DNA of 64,000 bases, from positions 2,712,001-2,776,000 of the forward strand of contig NZ_AP022870.1 of the NCBI RefSeq assembly GCF_011764545.1, written 5' to 3'. Within the stretch, counting starts at the first letter, position 1, and the number at the start of each line of letters is the position of its first letter. Below, in pieces: positions 54,288 to 63,156 of this stretch. Origin of the DNA: Phytohabitans flavus (lineage in GTDB: Bacteria; Actinomycetota; Actinomycetes; Mycobacteriales; Micromonosporaceae). The notes beneath the pieces are model-generated. The model searched no databases. It worked only from the letters and a program-made list of their open reading frames with translations, and had not been told where the DNA came from. Both the position numbers and the translations under genes were made by a program.

Positions 54288-54513
54288 CAGTCCACGCGGG
54301 CCGCGCCGCAAGCGGTGCGCCAGGCGTGACGAGATAGCAAACGACATGGGGACGCCACGCTCCGTGCCACTGAACGGCTCGGGAGGCTGGACGGCTGCGG
54401 CGCCCGGAAGCGTGACAACGGCGCGCTGCGCGGACCGCGCCGCGGAACGGCACCCGACGCGTGACAAAGGGTAGGGCGCACGCGGGGCCCGACCACCGAA
54501 CGAGGGAGGCACG
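54288..54513. repeat. Direct repeat in the GT4-methyltransferase gap
   Basis: GCGG(G/A)CCGCGCCGC...GCGTGAC occurs at about 54296 and 54430, 134 bases apart, with unrelated sequence between. No gene is seen in the gap; GGAGG near 54504 belongs to the next gene. Confidence 0.45.
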
Positions 54514-55323
54514 TTGAGCGAGTTCACCCCGGCCTGGCTGGCGCTGCGGGAGCCGGCCGACGCCGACGCCCGCGCTGTCGAGCTGCTGGACCCTCTGCGT
54601 GAGTACCTCGACGGCACCACCCGCCCGGTGATCCGCGACCTCGGCGCCGGCAGTGGCTCGATGGGGCGCTGGCTGGCGCCCCGCCTCGGCGGACCACAGC
54701 ACTGGGTGATGCACGACCGCGACCCCGGGCTGCTCGCGCTCGCGGCGGCCGGTATGTCACCGTTCCCGATGGTCACCGTCGAGACGCGGCAGAGTGACGT
54801 CACCGGCCTGACCGCAGCGGACCTGGCCGGCGCCTCTCTGGTCACGGCCTCGGCGCTACTCGACCTCCTCACCGCCGAGGAGGTCGACGGGCTGGCCGAG
54901 GCGTGCACGGAGGCCGGCTGCCCAGCGTTGTTCACTCTGTCGGTGGCCGGACGGGTGGAGCTCTCCCCCGCCGACCCCCTCGACGACGAACTTGAGGCCG
55001 CCTTCAACAACCACCAGCGCCGTACGCATGGCGCTCGCGCACTGCTTGGGCCGGACGCGCCCGGGGCGGCGGTGGAGGCGTTCACCCGGCGTGGCGCGAC
55101 CTTGGTCGAGCAGCCCAGCCCGTGGCGGCTCGGTCCCGAGCAGGCGGCGCTCGCCGCCGAGTGGCTGCGCGGCTGGGTCGGCGCGGCGGTCGAGCAGCGC
55201 CCCGAGTTGGCCGAGCCCGCGGCGGCGTACCTGCGTCGCCGTCTGGACGCGGTCGCGGCGGGCGACCTCCGCGCGGTGATCGACCACGTCGACCTGATCG
55301 CCTTCCCCTCGCGACCGAGATGA
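54514..55323 (+). CDS. Class I SAM-dependent methyltransferase
   Basis: A 269-residue enzyme with a TTG start behind GGAGGCACG. Motif I is IRDLGAGSGSMGRWLAPRLGG and motif II VMHDRDPGLLALA; acidic residues follow at SLVTASALLDLLTAEEVDGL. The opening AWLALREPADADARAVELL resembles sugar- or small-molecule methyltransferases. It is located between the GT4 and LPG-synthase-like genes, so it is probably part of the same pathway. Confidence 0.87.
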   Translation: MSEFTPAWLALREPADADARAVELLDPLREYLDGTTRPVIRDLGAGSGSMGRWLAPRLGGPQHWVMHDRDPGLLALAAAGMSPFPMVTVETRQSDVTGLTAADLAGASLVTASALLDLLTAEEVDGLAEACTEAGCPALFTLSVAGRVELSPADPLDDELEAAFNNHQRRTHGARALLGPDAPGAAVEAFTRRGATLVEQPSPWRLGPEQAALAAEWLRGWVGAAVEQRPELAEPAAAYLRRRLDAVAAGDLRAVIDHVDLIAFPSRPR

Positions 55324-55380
55324 ACCGTTCCCCTCGCTCTTCCCGTAGTTGCGGGAGAGATCTGAGCGAGGGAGAGCTGC

Positions 55381-56331
55381 GTGGCACGGTCGGTGTGGGC
55401 CTGGGTCAAGGTACTTGGGGGGTTGGCCATATTGGGCGCGCTCGTGTGGCGCCTCGGCACCGGCGCGTTCCTCGACGGGCTCTACGTGATCGACGGCAGC
55501 ACCCTCCTCGCCGCCCTCGGCATCGGGCTGCTCACCACCGTGCTCAGCGCCTGGCGGTGGTGCCTTGTCGCGCGCGGCCTGGGGATCCAGCTCCCGCTGC
55601 GGGGCGCGGTCGCTGATTACTACCGCGCGCTGTTCCTCAACGCCGCGCTGCCCGGTGGGATCCTCGGTGACGTGCATCGGGCCGTCCGCAACGGCCGCGA
55701 CACCGGCGACGTTGGCCGCGGCGTCCGCGCGGTCGTGCTCGAACGCTCCGCCGGCACCGCCGTCTTCGTCGTCGTCGGCCTGTCCGTGCTGCTGGTACTC
55801 CCGTCGCCGATCGTGCCCCGCAACCAGCTCGTCCAGATCGCGGCCGCCGTCGTGCTCGCCGCCGCGGTGACCGGCGGGCTGGTCGCGTGGGCCCGGCGGC
55901 GACAGGGTGCGTCGCTGGTCACCCGAGCACTTGGAACGGCCGCCGCCGACATCCGCCGCGGCCTCCTCGCCCGACACGTGTGGCCGGGCATCCTGGTGTC
56001 CTCGGCGCTGGTGATCGCGGGGCATTTGGCGACGTTCCTGGTGGCGGCGCGGGCGGCCGGTTCGACCGCGTCGTTCGCCCGGCTGGCGCCGCTGATGTTG
56101 CTCGCGCTGCTGGCGATGCTCCTCCCGCTCAACGTGGGCGGCTGGGGTCCGCGCGAGGGTGTGACGGCGTGGGCGTTCGGCGCGGCCGGCCTGAGCCCGA
56201 GCCTGGGCCTGACGATCGCCGTCGTGTACGGGGTGCTCGCCTTCGCCGCCAGCCTCCCCGGTGCGGCGGTCCTTGTGGTGCGGTGGCTCCGGCCGGCGAC
56301 TCCGCCGGCTGAGCAGGCCACACCCGCGTAA
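55381..56331 (+). CDS. Lysylphosphatidylglycerol-synthase-like (UPF0104) membrane protein
   Basis: A 316-residue protein with a GTG start after GGGAG and about eight membrane helices, matching the flippase-like N-terminal domain of MprF (RWCLVARGLGIQLPLRGAV, YYRALFLNAALPGGILGDVHRA, AVVLERSAGT, LPLNVGGWGPREG). No aminoacyl-transferase domain is attached. Stand-alone proteins of this type are thought to flip lipids or polyprenyl-linked molecules. Its place after GT4 and methyltransferase genes fits export of a lipid product. Confidence 0.9.
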   Translation: MARSVWAWVKVLGGLAILGALVWRLGTGAFLDGLYVIDGSTLLAALGIGLLTTVLSAWRWCLVARGLGIQLPLRGAVADYYRALFLNAALPGGILGDVHRAVRNGRDTGDVGRGVRAVVLERSAGTAVFVVVGLSVLLVLPSPIVPRNQLVQIAAAVVLAAAVTGGLVAWARRRQGASLVTRALGTAAADIRRGLLARHVWPGILVSSALVIAGHLATFLVAARAAGSTASFARLAPLMLLALLAMLLPLNVGGWGPREGVTAWAFGAAGLSPSLGLTIAVVYGVLAFAASLPGAAVLVVRWLRPATPPAEQATPA

Positions 56332-57014
56332 GCCACGCTCCGAGCCAGCCCCGGCGCGGGCTGGGCCGTGCCGGCGTCCGCTGGAGTTTGCGGGGTGGGG
56401 TTCCGGCTGGAATCGCACCGAGGGATGCGCAACCAGCCGCGACACCGGCACCCGTGTGCGTAAGCCCCACTCAGGCCATTGGCGAAGGCTGCGGCAGTGC
56501 GAAGCCGCACCCAACAGCCACACGGCCACGCAGGGCGGGCCGCGCCAGCCCTCAGCCGGCCCAACCAGCCACACCCGGGGGCCAGATCATCCGGGACGGA
56601 CCACGCCAGCGCGAAGCGGCACCAACCACCCACACGGACAGATCGACCGAAGCGGGCCGCGTCAGGGCTAAGCCGCGCCTAACGGCCACTTAGCGAGCCA
56701 GCCCTTAGCCACACCCAACCACGTACGGGCTTCGCATACGGATGCGGGCCGCGCCAGCGCTAAACCGCGCCTAAACAGCCACTTAGCCGCACCCAACCAC
56801 GCACGGGCCGCAGGCCGACCGAAGCGGGCCGCGCCAGCGCTAGGCCAGACTGAAACCAGCCGCTCAGGCCAGGCAGGCCGCCCGTGCCGGCCTCATCGGC
56901 GTAGGCCGCGCCCAAGCCGGTGTCGACCGCGGCCATACGAGGCGGTCCCGTCCCCTCGCATGGCCGCGGTCTCTGTCGCAGGCCGAGGCTGGTCTCTTCC
57001 GAGCGCCGGCGGTG
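56332..57014. repeat. Degenerate repeat region without genes
   Basis: Units with GCGGGCCGCGCCAGCGCTAA ... GCCGCGCCTAA ... GCCACTTAGCC ... CACCCAACCACG recur from about 56541 to 56870, with clear starts near 56652, 56746 and 56824. No protein in either strand has family features. Confidence 0.6.
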
Positions 57015-57680
57015 CTACTCGCCCGTCGTCGGCCAGCGCCGCGCACCCGGATCTGAGTCCTGCGTCAAGTCCTGCCAGCGGCTCTGCCGCTGGGTCGGCA
57101 CCAGGCTGTGCGCACCCTCGCCCGACCACCGCGACGCGGCGCCCACGGGCATCCTCTCGGGATCCACGACGCGGTCCGGAGCCGGCAGGTCCAGCCCCTC
57201 CACACCGAGCGGCTGCTCTACCACGAGGTCGTCAGCCTCGCTCGCCGTCTCCGGGCGGCGCCACCGGCCCGCGCTCACCACCGCCAGCAGCAGCGCGGCG
57301 CCCAGCACCATCGCGGAACCCGTACGGAGCGGCGTCTCGAGGTCGGCCTCCCGGCCGGCCAGGGAGATCTGACCCGGCAGGAAGTTGAGGACCGCGTCAG
57401 GACTCGCCAGCAGCGCGAGGTAGCTGCCTGTGTACACAAGCCCGGTGAGCACCGCGCCCGCCGGGGAGACGCGCAGGGTCCCCAGGAGTCCCAGCAGCAA
57501 CCCGGTGGCGGCCAGGCAGGACGCGGGACGGATGAAGTCGCCGTTCTGGAACGCCCCCGCGGCATCCTCGTTCAGGAAGGCCTGGATCGAGCGGTCCTGC
57601 CCGTAGGCGAGCAGCACCCAGGCGAGCGGCGCGATGAAGATGGCGGCAATCAAGGTCCAGAGGTGTCGCATGTCGGACAC
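57015..57680 (-). CDS. Hypothetical membrane protein
   Basis: A 221-residue protein with four membrane helices (about 8-25, 53-70, 75-95, 120-138) and a hydrophilic C-terminal tail from ~145. An extracytoplasmic loop reads YGQDRSIQAFLNEDAAGAFQNGDFI. The family is not recognised. It has actinobacterial codon use with normal third-position GC. It is convergent with the repeat region and divergent from the aminotransferase gene. Confidence 0.7.
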   Translation of the reverse strand: MSDMRHLWTLIAAIFIAPLAWVLLAYGQDRSIQAFLNEDAAGAFQNGDFIRPASCLAATGLLLGLLGTLRVSPAGAVLTGLVYTGSYLALLASPDAVLNFLPGQISLAGREADLETPLRTGSAMVLGAALLLAVVSAGRWRRPETASEADDLVVEQPLGVEGLDLPAPDRVVDPERMPVGAASRWSGEGAHSLVPTQRQSRWQDLTQDSDPGARRWPTTGE

Positions 57681-57833
57681 CGTAGTGCCATCGATATGGG
57701 CTCACACCAGGCGAAACCCCCAGTGGATCTCTAGTTTCGCGACTGGTGCGAACATCGCGCGACGGGTGTAACGCGGACAGCTCGCGGGACGCCCTTGCAT
57801 CCGCGCCACCAGACTGCCGATAGCGTTTGGATC

Positions 57834-58733
57834 ATGTTGCAGCGCTACGACGAACGGAACGCCGACATCCGGTACTGGGTCGACGGCGTGCTCCGCCACC
57901 GTGACGAGCCGGGCATCTCGCCCTTCGATTCCGTGGTACAGGGTGGTGACGCGGTGTGGGAAGGGCTCCGCCTGTACGAGGGGCGGATTTTCGGCCTCGA
58001 CGCCCACCTGGAACGGCTGCGGCGGTCGGCGACCGCACTCGGCTTCGCCGGCATCCCCTCGCCAGCGGAGGTGACCGCCGCGGTCGCGGAGACGTTGCGG
58101 GCCAACGATATGCGCGACAATGTCCACATCAGACTGACACTGACCCGCGGCGTCAAGGTGACCAGTGGCATGGACCCGCGCCTCAACCAGAGCGGCTGCA
58201 CTCTCATCGTGCTGGCCGAGCACAAGCCTCCGGTGTACGACACCAGCGGCCTCCGCCTGATCACCTCCAGCGTCCGCCGACCGGGACCGGACGTGCTCGA
58301 CCCGAAGATCCACCACAACAACCTGCTCAACTCCATCCTCGCCAAGATGGAGGCCACCGTCGCCGGCGCGGATGACGCGCTGATGCTGGACGGCCGCGGC
58401 TTCGTCGCCGAGACGAACGCCACCCACCTCTTCGCCGTCCACAATGGATCGCTGTCCACTCCGAGCACCGCGGCCTGCCCCGAGGGCATCACCCGCGCGA
58501 CGGTACTGCGCCTGGCCGAGGCCGCCGCCATCCCGGCCGCCGTCCGCGACATCAGCCTCACCGAGATGTACACGGCGGACGAGGTCTTCTGCACCGGCAC
58601 CATGGGCGAGATCGCCGGCGTGACGGAGATCGACGGTCGGGTGATCGGCGCTGGCGAGGTAGGGCCCATGACGGGGCGGATCGCGGACCTCTACGTGACC
58701 CACGCCCGCGCGAACGGCACCCCCGTGGTCTGA
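57834..58733 (+). CDS. Class IV (branched-chain-type) aminotransferase
   Basis: A 299-residue fold-type-IV PLP enzyme. The PLP lysine is Lys158 (DPKIHHNNLLN), the cofactor-phosphate region GRGFVAETNATHLF with Glu193, and the C-terminal TGTMGEIAGVTEIDG is typical. The subgroup includes branched-chain, D-amino-acid and aminodeoxychorismate-lyase-like enzymes. The start at 57834 (MLQRYDERNADIRYW) is chosen over an upstream ATG lacking a ribosome site. It is convergent with the sulfotransferase-like gene with a 3-base gap. Confidence 0.9.
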   Translation: MLQRYDERNADIRYWVDGVLRHRDEPGISPFDSVVQGGDAVWEGLRLYEGRIFGLDAHLERLRRSATALGFAGIPSPAEVTAAVAETLRANDMRDNVHIRLTLTRGVKVTSGMDPRLNQSGCTLIVLAEHKPPVYDTSGLRLITSSVRRPGPDVLDPKIHHNNLLNSILAKMEATVAGADDALMLDGRGFVAETNATHLFAVHNGSLSTPSTAACPEGITRATVLRLAEAAAIPAAVRDISLTEMYTADEVFCTGTMGEIAGVTEIDGRVIGAGEVGPMTGRIADLYVTHARANGTPVV

Positions 58734-58736
58734 GCT

Positions 58737-59441
58737 TCAGACACGGTGGGGGTACAGCTCCTCGTAGTACGGCTGGGCCGCCTCCACCAGCGGCACCAGC
58801 CGCTCCGGCACCGGCCCGTCGGGCGGTGCGTACGGCCCGAACCTGGTGGACGCCTCAACTCCCGCATACCAGTGCTGAGCCCACACCCCGTCAGTCTCCC
58901 GCCGCCCGGGTGCCCAGCTCAGCATCGCCTGGTCGTACCCGATGCCGAGCGCCACGCACAGCCGCTCCAGCACGCCGGCCGGGTCGCGCAGCAGGTCGGC
59001 CGCGTCCACCACAGGACCGCCGTGGGCGCGGAAGATCTCCACCTGCTGCGCGTACCCCAGGTCGGCCAAAGTTGGGGCACCCCTCACCTTGGCGTACGAG
59101 GCGACGACGTGCACCGGGTCGCGGATCAGGTACGCGTGCGCGAGCCCTACAAGCCAGTCGCGCCCGACGCCCGGCAGCAGGTGGTGCGCCATGTGCTTCT
59201 GGTAGAACACGGCGATGTCCGGCGGGAGCGGGCTGGTGAGGTCGGCTGCCACCTCCTCCCAGCGGCACGGTTGGCTGGCCAGCACATCGTCGCGGCCCGG
59301 GTGGTCGAGCCCGGTCGCGTCCAGGTAGTACGCGTACAGGGGCTCGTCGACCACGAGCGTGTCCGCCCGCGAGCCGAAGCTGCGCATCAGCGCCGTCGAT
59401 ACGTTCCGCGGCCCCGACCACATCGCCACCCGGGTCACCAC
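58737..59441 (-). CDS. Sulfotransferase-family protein
   Basis: A 234-residue protein with a GTG start. The N-terminal MWSGPRNVSTALMRSFG is a 5'-phosphosulfate-binding-type P-loop, and AYLIRDPVHVVASYAKV is the 3'-phosphate-type motif. It may transfer sulfate from PAPS, but this subgroup is poorly characterised. It follows the RibD-C reductase gene immediately (stop of that gene at 59446), so they are probably one operon. Confidence 0.85.
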   Translation of the reverse strand: MVTRVAMWSGPRNVSTALMRSFGSRADTLVVDEPLYAYYLDATGLDHPGRDDVLASQPCRWEEVAADLTSPLPPDIAVFYQKHMAHHLLPGVGRDWLVGLAHAYLIRDPVHVVASYAKVRGAPTLADLGYAQQVEIFRAHGGPVVDAADLLRDPAGVLERLCVALGIGYDQAMLSWAPGRRETDGVWAQHWYAGVEASTRFGPYAPPDGPVPERLVPLVEAAQPYYEELYPHRV

Positions 59442-59445
59442 AGGG

Positions 59446-60165
59446 TCAGCCCTCCTCGAACCGGCCGCACCCGGCACTCTCGTCGAACCGCTCGGACAGC
59501 GCGTACCGGAGCAGCACCACGTCACCGATCTGGCGCACCTCCACCAGCGCGGCCCGTCGCTCCGGACCCCATGGGAACGCCCCGTCGCCGACGAACCGCG
59601 GCGCCCGGGAGTCCCCCACGAAGAACGGCGCGATCACCAGGTGCAGCTCGTCCACCAGTCCCGCGGTGAGGAACTGGGTGTGCACGCGCCCACCGCCCTC
59701 GACCATCAGCCGGCGCACACCGCGTTCGTGGAGGTCGGTCAGCATCTGGCAGAAGTCGACCGGCTCACCGGCGTCCACCACGGTCGCCGCATCGCCCAGC
59801 CGCTTGCGGGCGCTGTCCACAGCCTCGCTGGCGCAGTACACAAGCTTGTCCACAGCCCCGGTACGGAAGAAGTCGGCGGACGGGTCAAGTTCGCCGCGCC
59901 CGGTCACCGTCACCTTGATCGGCGTGGGGTGCAGCCCGCGAGCCACCCGCTCCGAACGACGTTCGGCTGAGCGGACCAACAGCCGTGGGTTGTCCAGCCG
60001 GACCGTGCCCGCGCCGACCATAATGGCGTCGCAGCTCGCCCGCACGTCGTCCACCCGGTCGAAGTCGGCGTCGTTGGAGAGCAGCAGTCGCTTCCCACCC
60101 GCATTGTCCAGGTAACCGTCGATGGACATGCCGCAGCTGAGCAGGATGTACGGCCGCTCACCCAC
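59446..60165 (-). CDS. RibD C-terminal domain (pyrimidine reductase family) protein
   Basis: A 239-residue dihydrofolate-reductase-like fold of the RibD-C family: YILLSCGMSIDGYLDNAGGKRLLLSN, DAIMVGAGTVRLDNPRLLVR, VRRLMVEGGGRVHTQFL and VDELHLVIAPFFVGD. RibD-C enzymes reduce a ribosylated diaminopyrimidine with NADPH. A stand-alone copy outside a rib operon often serves a specialised pyrimidine or pterin pathway, consistent with the PTPS-like gene at 52433. Confidence 0.92.
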   Translation of the reverse strand: MGERPYILLSCGMSIDGYLDNAGGKRLLLSNDADFDRVDDVRASCDAIMVGAGTVRLDNPRLLVRSAERRSERVARGLHPTPIKVTVTGRGELDPSADFFRTGAVDKLVYCASEAVDSARKRLGDAATVVDAGEPVDFCQMLTDLHERGVRRLMVEGGGRVHTQFLTAGLVDELHLVIAPFFVGDSRAPRFVGDGAFPWGPERRAALVEVRQIGDVVLLRYALSERFDESAGCGRFEEG

Positions 60166-60179
60166 TTATCGAGCCCTCC

Positions 60180-61253
60180 TCGCGAATGCGTCCACAGATA
60201 CACAGGATGGTCTACAGATACACACGTACGGGGAAGACAACCCGATCACGAACTTACCTGGGGCACGCGTCGCGGCGCCGCCAACCGGCGACTGCCAGCC
60301 GGAAGAGACAGCCCACCGAACAAACCGCCGTCAGGCCCCAGCACGACGACCGAGCGCGGGACTCATCCCCCGACAAAGGCGCGGGGCGGCCGACCGGCGG
60401 CAGAGACGGGTCACTGAACAGGCGGTCATTGGCCGGCGAGGGCGACCCGGGCAGCGAACATACCCGGACACAGTGCGACACCGCCGACCTGCGCAAGAAA
60501 CCGGTCCCCAACAGGCGTTCATAGACCCCGCCGAGAGCGGCCGGGCAGCGAACATACCCGGACACAGTGCGACACCGCCGACCAGCGAAAGAGACCGGTC
60601 ACCGAACAGGCGGTCATAGACCCCGCGAGTGTGGCCGAGCAGCGAACATACCCCGGACTCCTCGAACAGGTCAGGCAGGTCGGCGAGCGTGGGCTGGGGC
60701 GGTCAGGCGCGTCCTCGGTCAGGTCGTCGTCGCGGGACATAGGTGCGGCGCCGCCGATTGGCGAACGGAAGCAAGGGTCACCAAACGGGCCGACCAGGCC
60801 CGGCGCGAAGGCCGAACAGGGAAGATTCCGGGTCGTACGGAGCGGCGCCAGCCAAGCCCGCACGTCGTCTCACGCGGCGCGGCCTGACAACGACGCGGCC
60901 AGCGGCACGCCGGGCGGGCGGAGGGAGAACGCGTTGCGGCGGGCGTGGTCGGGGCTTCCAGCACGGTTCCCAGTGCCGCGCAGGGCGCCCCGACCACCAA
61001 GGGAAGCTCCGTGAGGCCGCGACCACTTCCGGTGGTGGCTGCGCCAGGGAGGCGGTGCCGCCGAAGGGCGTTACAAGCCCCGGCCCGACACCAGGCGCCC
61101 GCTCACCACGAGCAGGTAGCGTTCAAGATCCCCCACGGTCTCCCCACGACCCCGACCGGCTTTCCAGCCGCGCCAACGAATGTACCGGCGTTACCCCCAG
61201 GCCGCCCGACGGATATCCGACACGATCTCACGTTGCGAACGACGCCGTCCGCG
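60180..61253. repeat. Gene-free kilobase with 94-bp tandem repeat
   Basis: GCAGCGAACATACCCGGACA begins units at 60451, 60545 and 60639, an exact 94-bp period; a diverged earlier unit covers about 60357-60450. Flanking sequence carries other partial copies (GGCGCCGCCNATTGGCGA type near 60270 and 60748). No open frame in this region has family features. Confidence 0.75.
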
Positions 61254-61742
61254 CTATGGCTGGCCGGCGATCAGCCATTCGGCGGCCGCGATCTCGCGCC
61301 GCGTTGCCTTCAGCGCGTCGATCGCGGAGCCGATACGTCGCTCCTCGAAGGCGAAATGGGAGTCCATGATGGCGGCTAGCCCATCCAGCTCGCCCGCGAC
61401 CGCCGCCGGATCCGCGTTGTGGGCGGTGGCCAGCTCGCCGACCCGTCGCAGGATGCCGGCGATCAGCCAGTGATCCTCGGCCAGCTTGTCGATCATCGGC
61501 GCGAGCTCGGGAAACTTCCGCCGCAGCGCGGGAAAGAGCCCGCCGTCCTCGCCGGTATGGTGCCGCTCCAGCGCATCGCAGAAGCTGGTGCAGTGTTCGA
61601 GCAGGTCAGAACCGGCCGGCGGCCCGCCCTGGCCGCCGGACCGCAGCTGGTGGCGCAGCACGGCGACGCGTTCGCGGAGAGCCTGATGGGTGAGCGTGAG
61701 CTGGATGCTGAGCGCGGTGGCGCGGTCGTGGGTGACCACAGC
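61254..61742 (-). CDS. Hemerythrin-domain protein
   Basis: A 162-residue four-helix protein with the hemerythrin ligand pattern: His in LTHQALRERV, His and Glu in LERHHTGEDGGLFPAL, His in AEDHWLIAGIL, and His/Glu in DSHFAFEERRI. The start is GTG 61742 behind GGAAGG; the longer upstream frame is non-coding. Such proteins bind a di-iron centre and sense or bind oxygen or NO. The 410-base gap upstream to 62152 shows no intact gene. Confidence 0.88.
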   Translation of the reverse strand, partial: AVVTHDRATALSIQLTLTHQALRERVAVLRHQLRSGGQGGPPAGSDLLEHCTSFCDALERHHTGEDGGLFPALRRKFPELAPMIDKLAEDHWLIAGILRRVGELATAHNADPAAVAGELDGLAAIMDSHFAFEERRIGSAIDALKATRREIAAAEWLIAGQP

Positions 61743-62152
61743 GGACCTTCCGGTTTGGCGCCTCCATGCCTGACGCTGCCCGTCACCGGCACGCGACGCT
61801 GACACCCACCCTAACAACGGCCCACGCGCGTCCCCAAAAAACGCACGCCGGCGCCTAGCCGCGAGTCCTCTAAACCCAGACCGGCCGTGCCGCAGCGAGT
61901 GCGGCGCCAGCTTCGCGCGCCGGGATGCCGGCCTCGCGCCAGCCGGAACACCGCATGCCGACGAAGATCGACCGGCGGCCCGGCCAGGACTGGCCGGCCG
62001 CTCAGTCCACTGTGTCCACGGCGCACACGGAGAACTTGTTCCCCTCGGCCACGCCACCAGCAAGGTGATCGTCACCCCCAGACCGGGGTCGGCGGTGCCG
62101 ATCAGGGGGCCTGCGGGGCGGCCCAAGGGCCGGAACGCCGCATCGGCCAACA

Positions 62153-63055
62153 TCAGCCCGGAGGGAAGTCCGCCAGGTAGCGGCTAAGGTGGGCGGCGCC
62201 GTCGAGGAGAGCCGCCGACCTGCGAGTGAGCTCGGCCTGGCGGTGCGCGACGGCCTCGCGCAGCGCGTCGCTGCTGCCGGTGCGGCGCAGGCCTTCGAGG
62301 ATCGGGGCGATCCGCGGCAGGGGATACCAGCTCTGGCGCAGCATCCGGATCATCCGGGCGTCGCGGACGTCGGCCGGACCGTAGCGGCGGTATCCGGTAA
62401 TCCGCTCCCGTCGCGGCGACAGCAGGCCGGCCGCCTCCCACACCCGCAGTGCCGACGGCCGCACCCCAAGCTCGGCGGCCAGCTCGCCAACGCTGAGCTC
62501 GATCCCGCCACCGGGCGCCGCGACGCCGTCGGCGCCCGGACGCCCACCGCCTACAGCCCCAGCACGACCCCCAGGGCCGCTGTCCACAAGACGAGGCCCG
62601 TCCACAGACCCACCATCCACAGGGCCGACACCCGCGACAACCGGACCACCGGCAGCGGCGGCCACCGCCGCGCGAAGAGAGGCAGGACCACCGTCCACCG
62701 GGACGGCGCCCGCGGCAGAACGACCACCGGGAGCGGCGGCAACGGCCTCCAAGGCGGCCGCCGTCGTGCGGAGGGAGGCGCGCTCCTCGTGCAGGGCGGC
62801 GTGGCCGGCATCGACCAGGGCGAGTGCTCCCGCGACGTCGCCAGCCAGGACCGCGTGCATGATGCCGCGGGCGGCCTCGGGGCCGTGGCCGGCGGCCAGG
62901 GCGCGGTAGGCGAGCACGGCCTTCAGGTGGCGTTCGTCGAAGGTGCGGTAGCCGCTGTCCGTACGGGGCACCGGCGGCAGCAGGCCGGCCTCCTCGTAGT
63001 TGCGGATCTGCTGGGTCGACACGCCCGCCGCGCGCGCCAGGTCGACCGTGCGCAC
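62153..63055 (-). CDS. MerR-family regulator with two HTH domains joined by a low-complexity insert
   Basis: A 300-residue protein. The first MerR winged helix is at the N-terminus (VRTVDLARAAGVSTQQIRNY ... LKAVLAYRAL) and a second near ELSVGELAAELGVRPSALRVW ... YRRYGPADVRDARMI. Between them, after a helix, lies a Gly/Ala/Val/Pro insert with repeated PVDGG (62504-62737). The start GTG 63055 has AGGGGG upstream and is the usual MerR beginning; ATG 63073 is possible. It is divergent from the UvrA paralogue and presumably controls it. Confidence 0.87.
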   Translation of the reverse strand: MRTVDLARAAGVSTQQIRNYEEAGLLPPVPRTDSGYRTFDERHLKAVLAYRALAAGHGPEAARGIMHAVLAGDVAGALALVDAGHAALHEERASLRTTAAALEAVAAAPGGRSAAGAVPVDGGPASLRAAVAAAAGGPVVAGVGPVDGGSVDGPRLVDSGPGGRAGAVGGGRPGADGVAAPGGGIELSVGELAAELGVRPSALRVWEAAGLLSPRRERITGYRRYGPADVRDARMIRMLRQSWYPLPRIAPILEGLRRTGSSDALREAVAHRQAELTRRSAALLDGAAHLSRYLADFPPG

Positions 63056-63134
63056 TCCACCGCCCCCTTCCATAACGTGTTGAGGGTTTGAGCACCAGCA
63101 TACGAGGCAGAGCGCACAGAACCCTCTACGGGAG

Positions 63135-63154
63135 CTTCAATGAGAGACTTGAAG
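63135..63154. promoter_or_regulatory. Inverted repeat upstream of the UvrA-like gene
   Basis: CTTCAA (63135-63140) and TTGAAG (63149-63154) are perfect arms 8 bases apart, just before the UvrA-like start. The adjacent minus-strand stretch TTGAAGCTCCCGTAGAGGGT has the look of a MerR-type promoter region. It is a likely operator for the divergent MerR gene. Confidence 0.45.
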
Positions 63155-63156
63155 GT

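Noticed and set aside
60451..60680. CRISPR array or replication origin iterons
   Set aside because: The whole 94-bp unit is repeated, with no spacer variation, no cas genes and no DnaA-box-like sites.
61887..62152. Possible small gene or glyoxalase-like C-terminal fragment (minus-strand VAEGNKFSVCAVDTVD) upstream of the hemerythrin gene
   Set aside because: Only about 16 residues resemble the VOC ending and no fold or start could be found; too weak to call even a relic.
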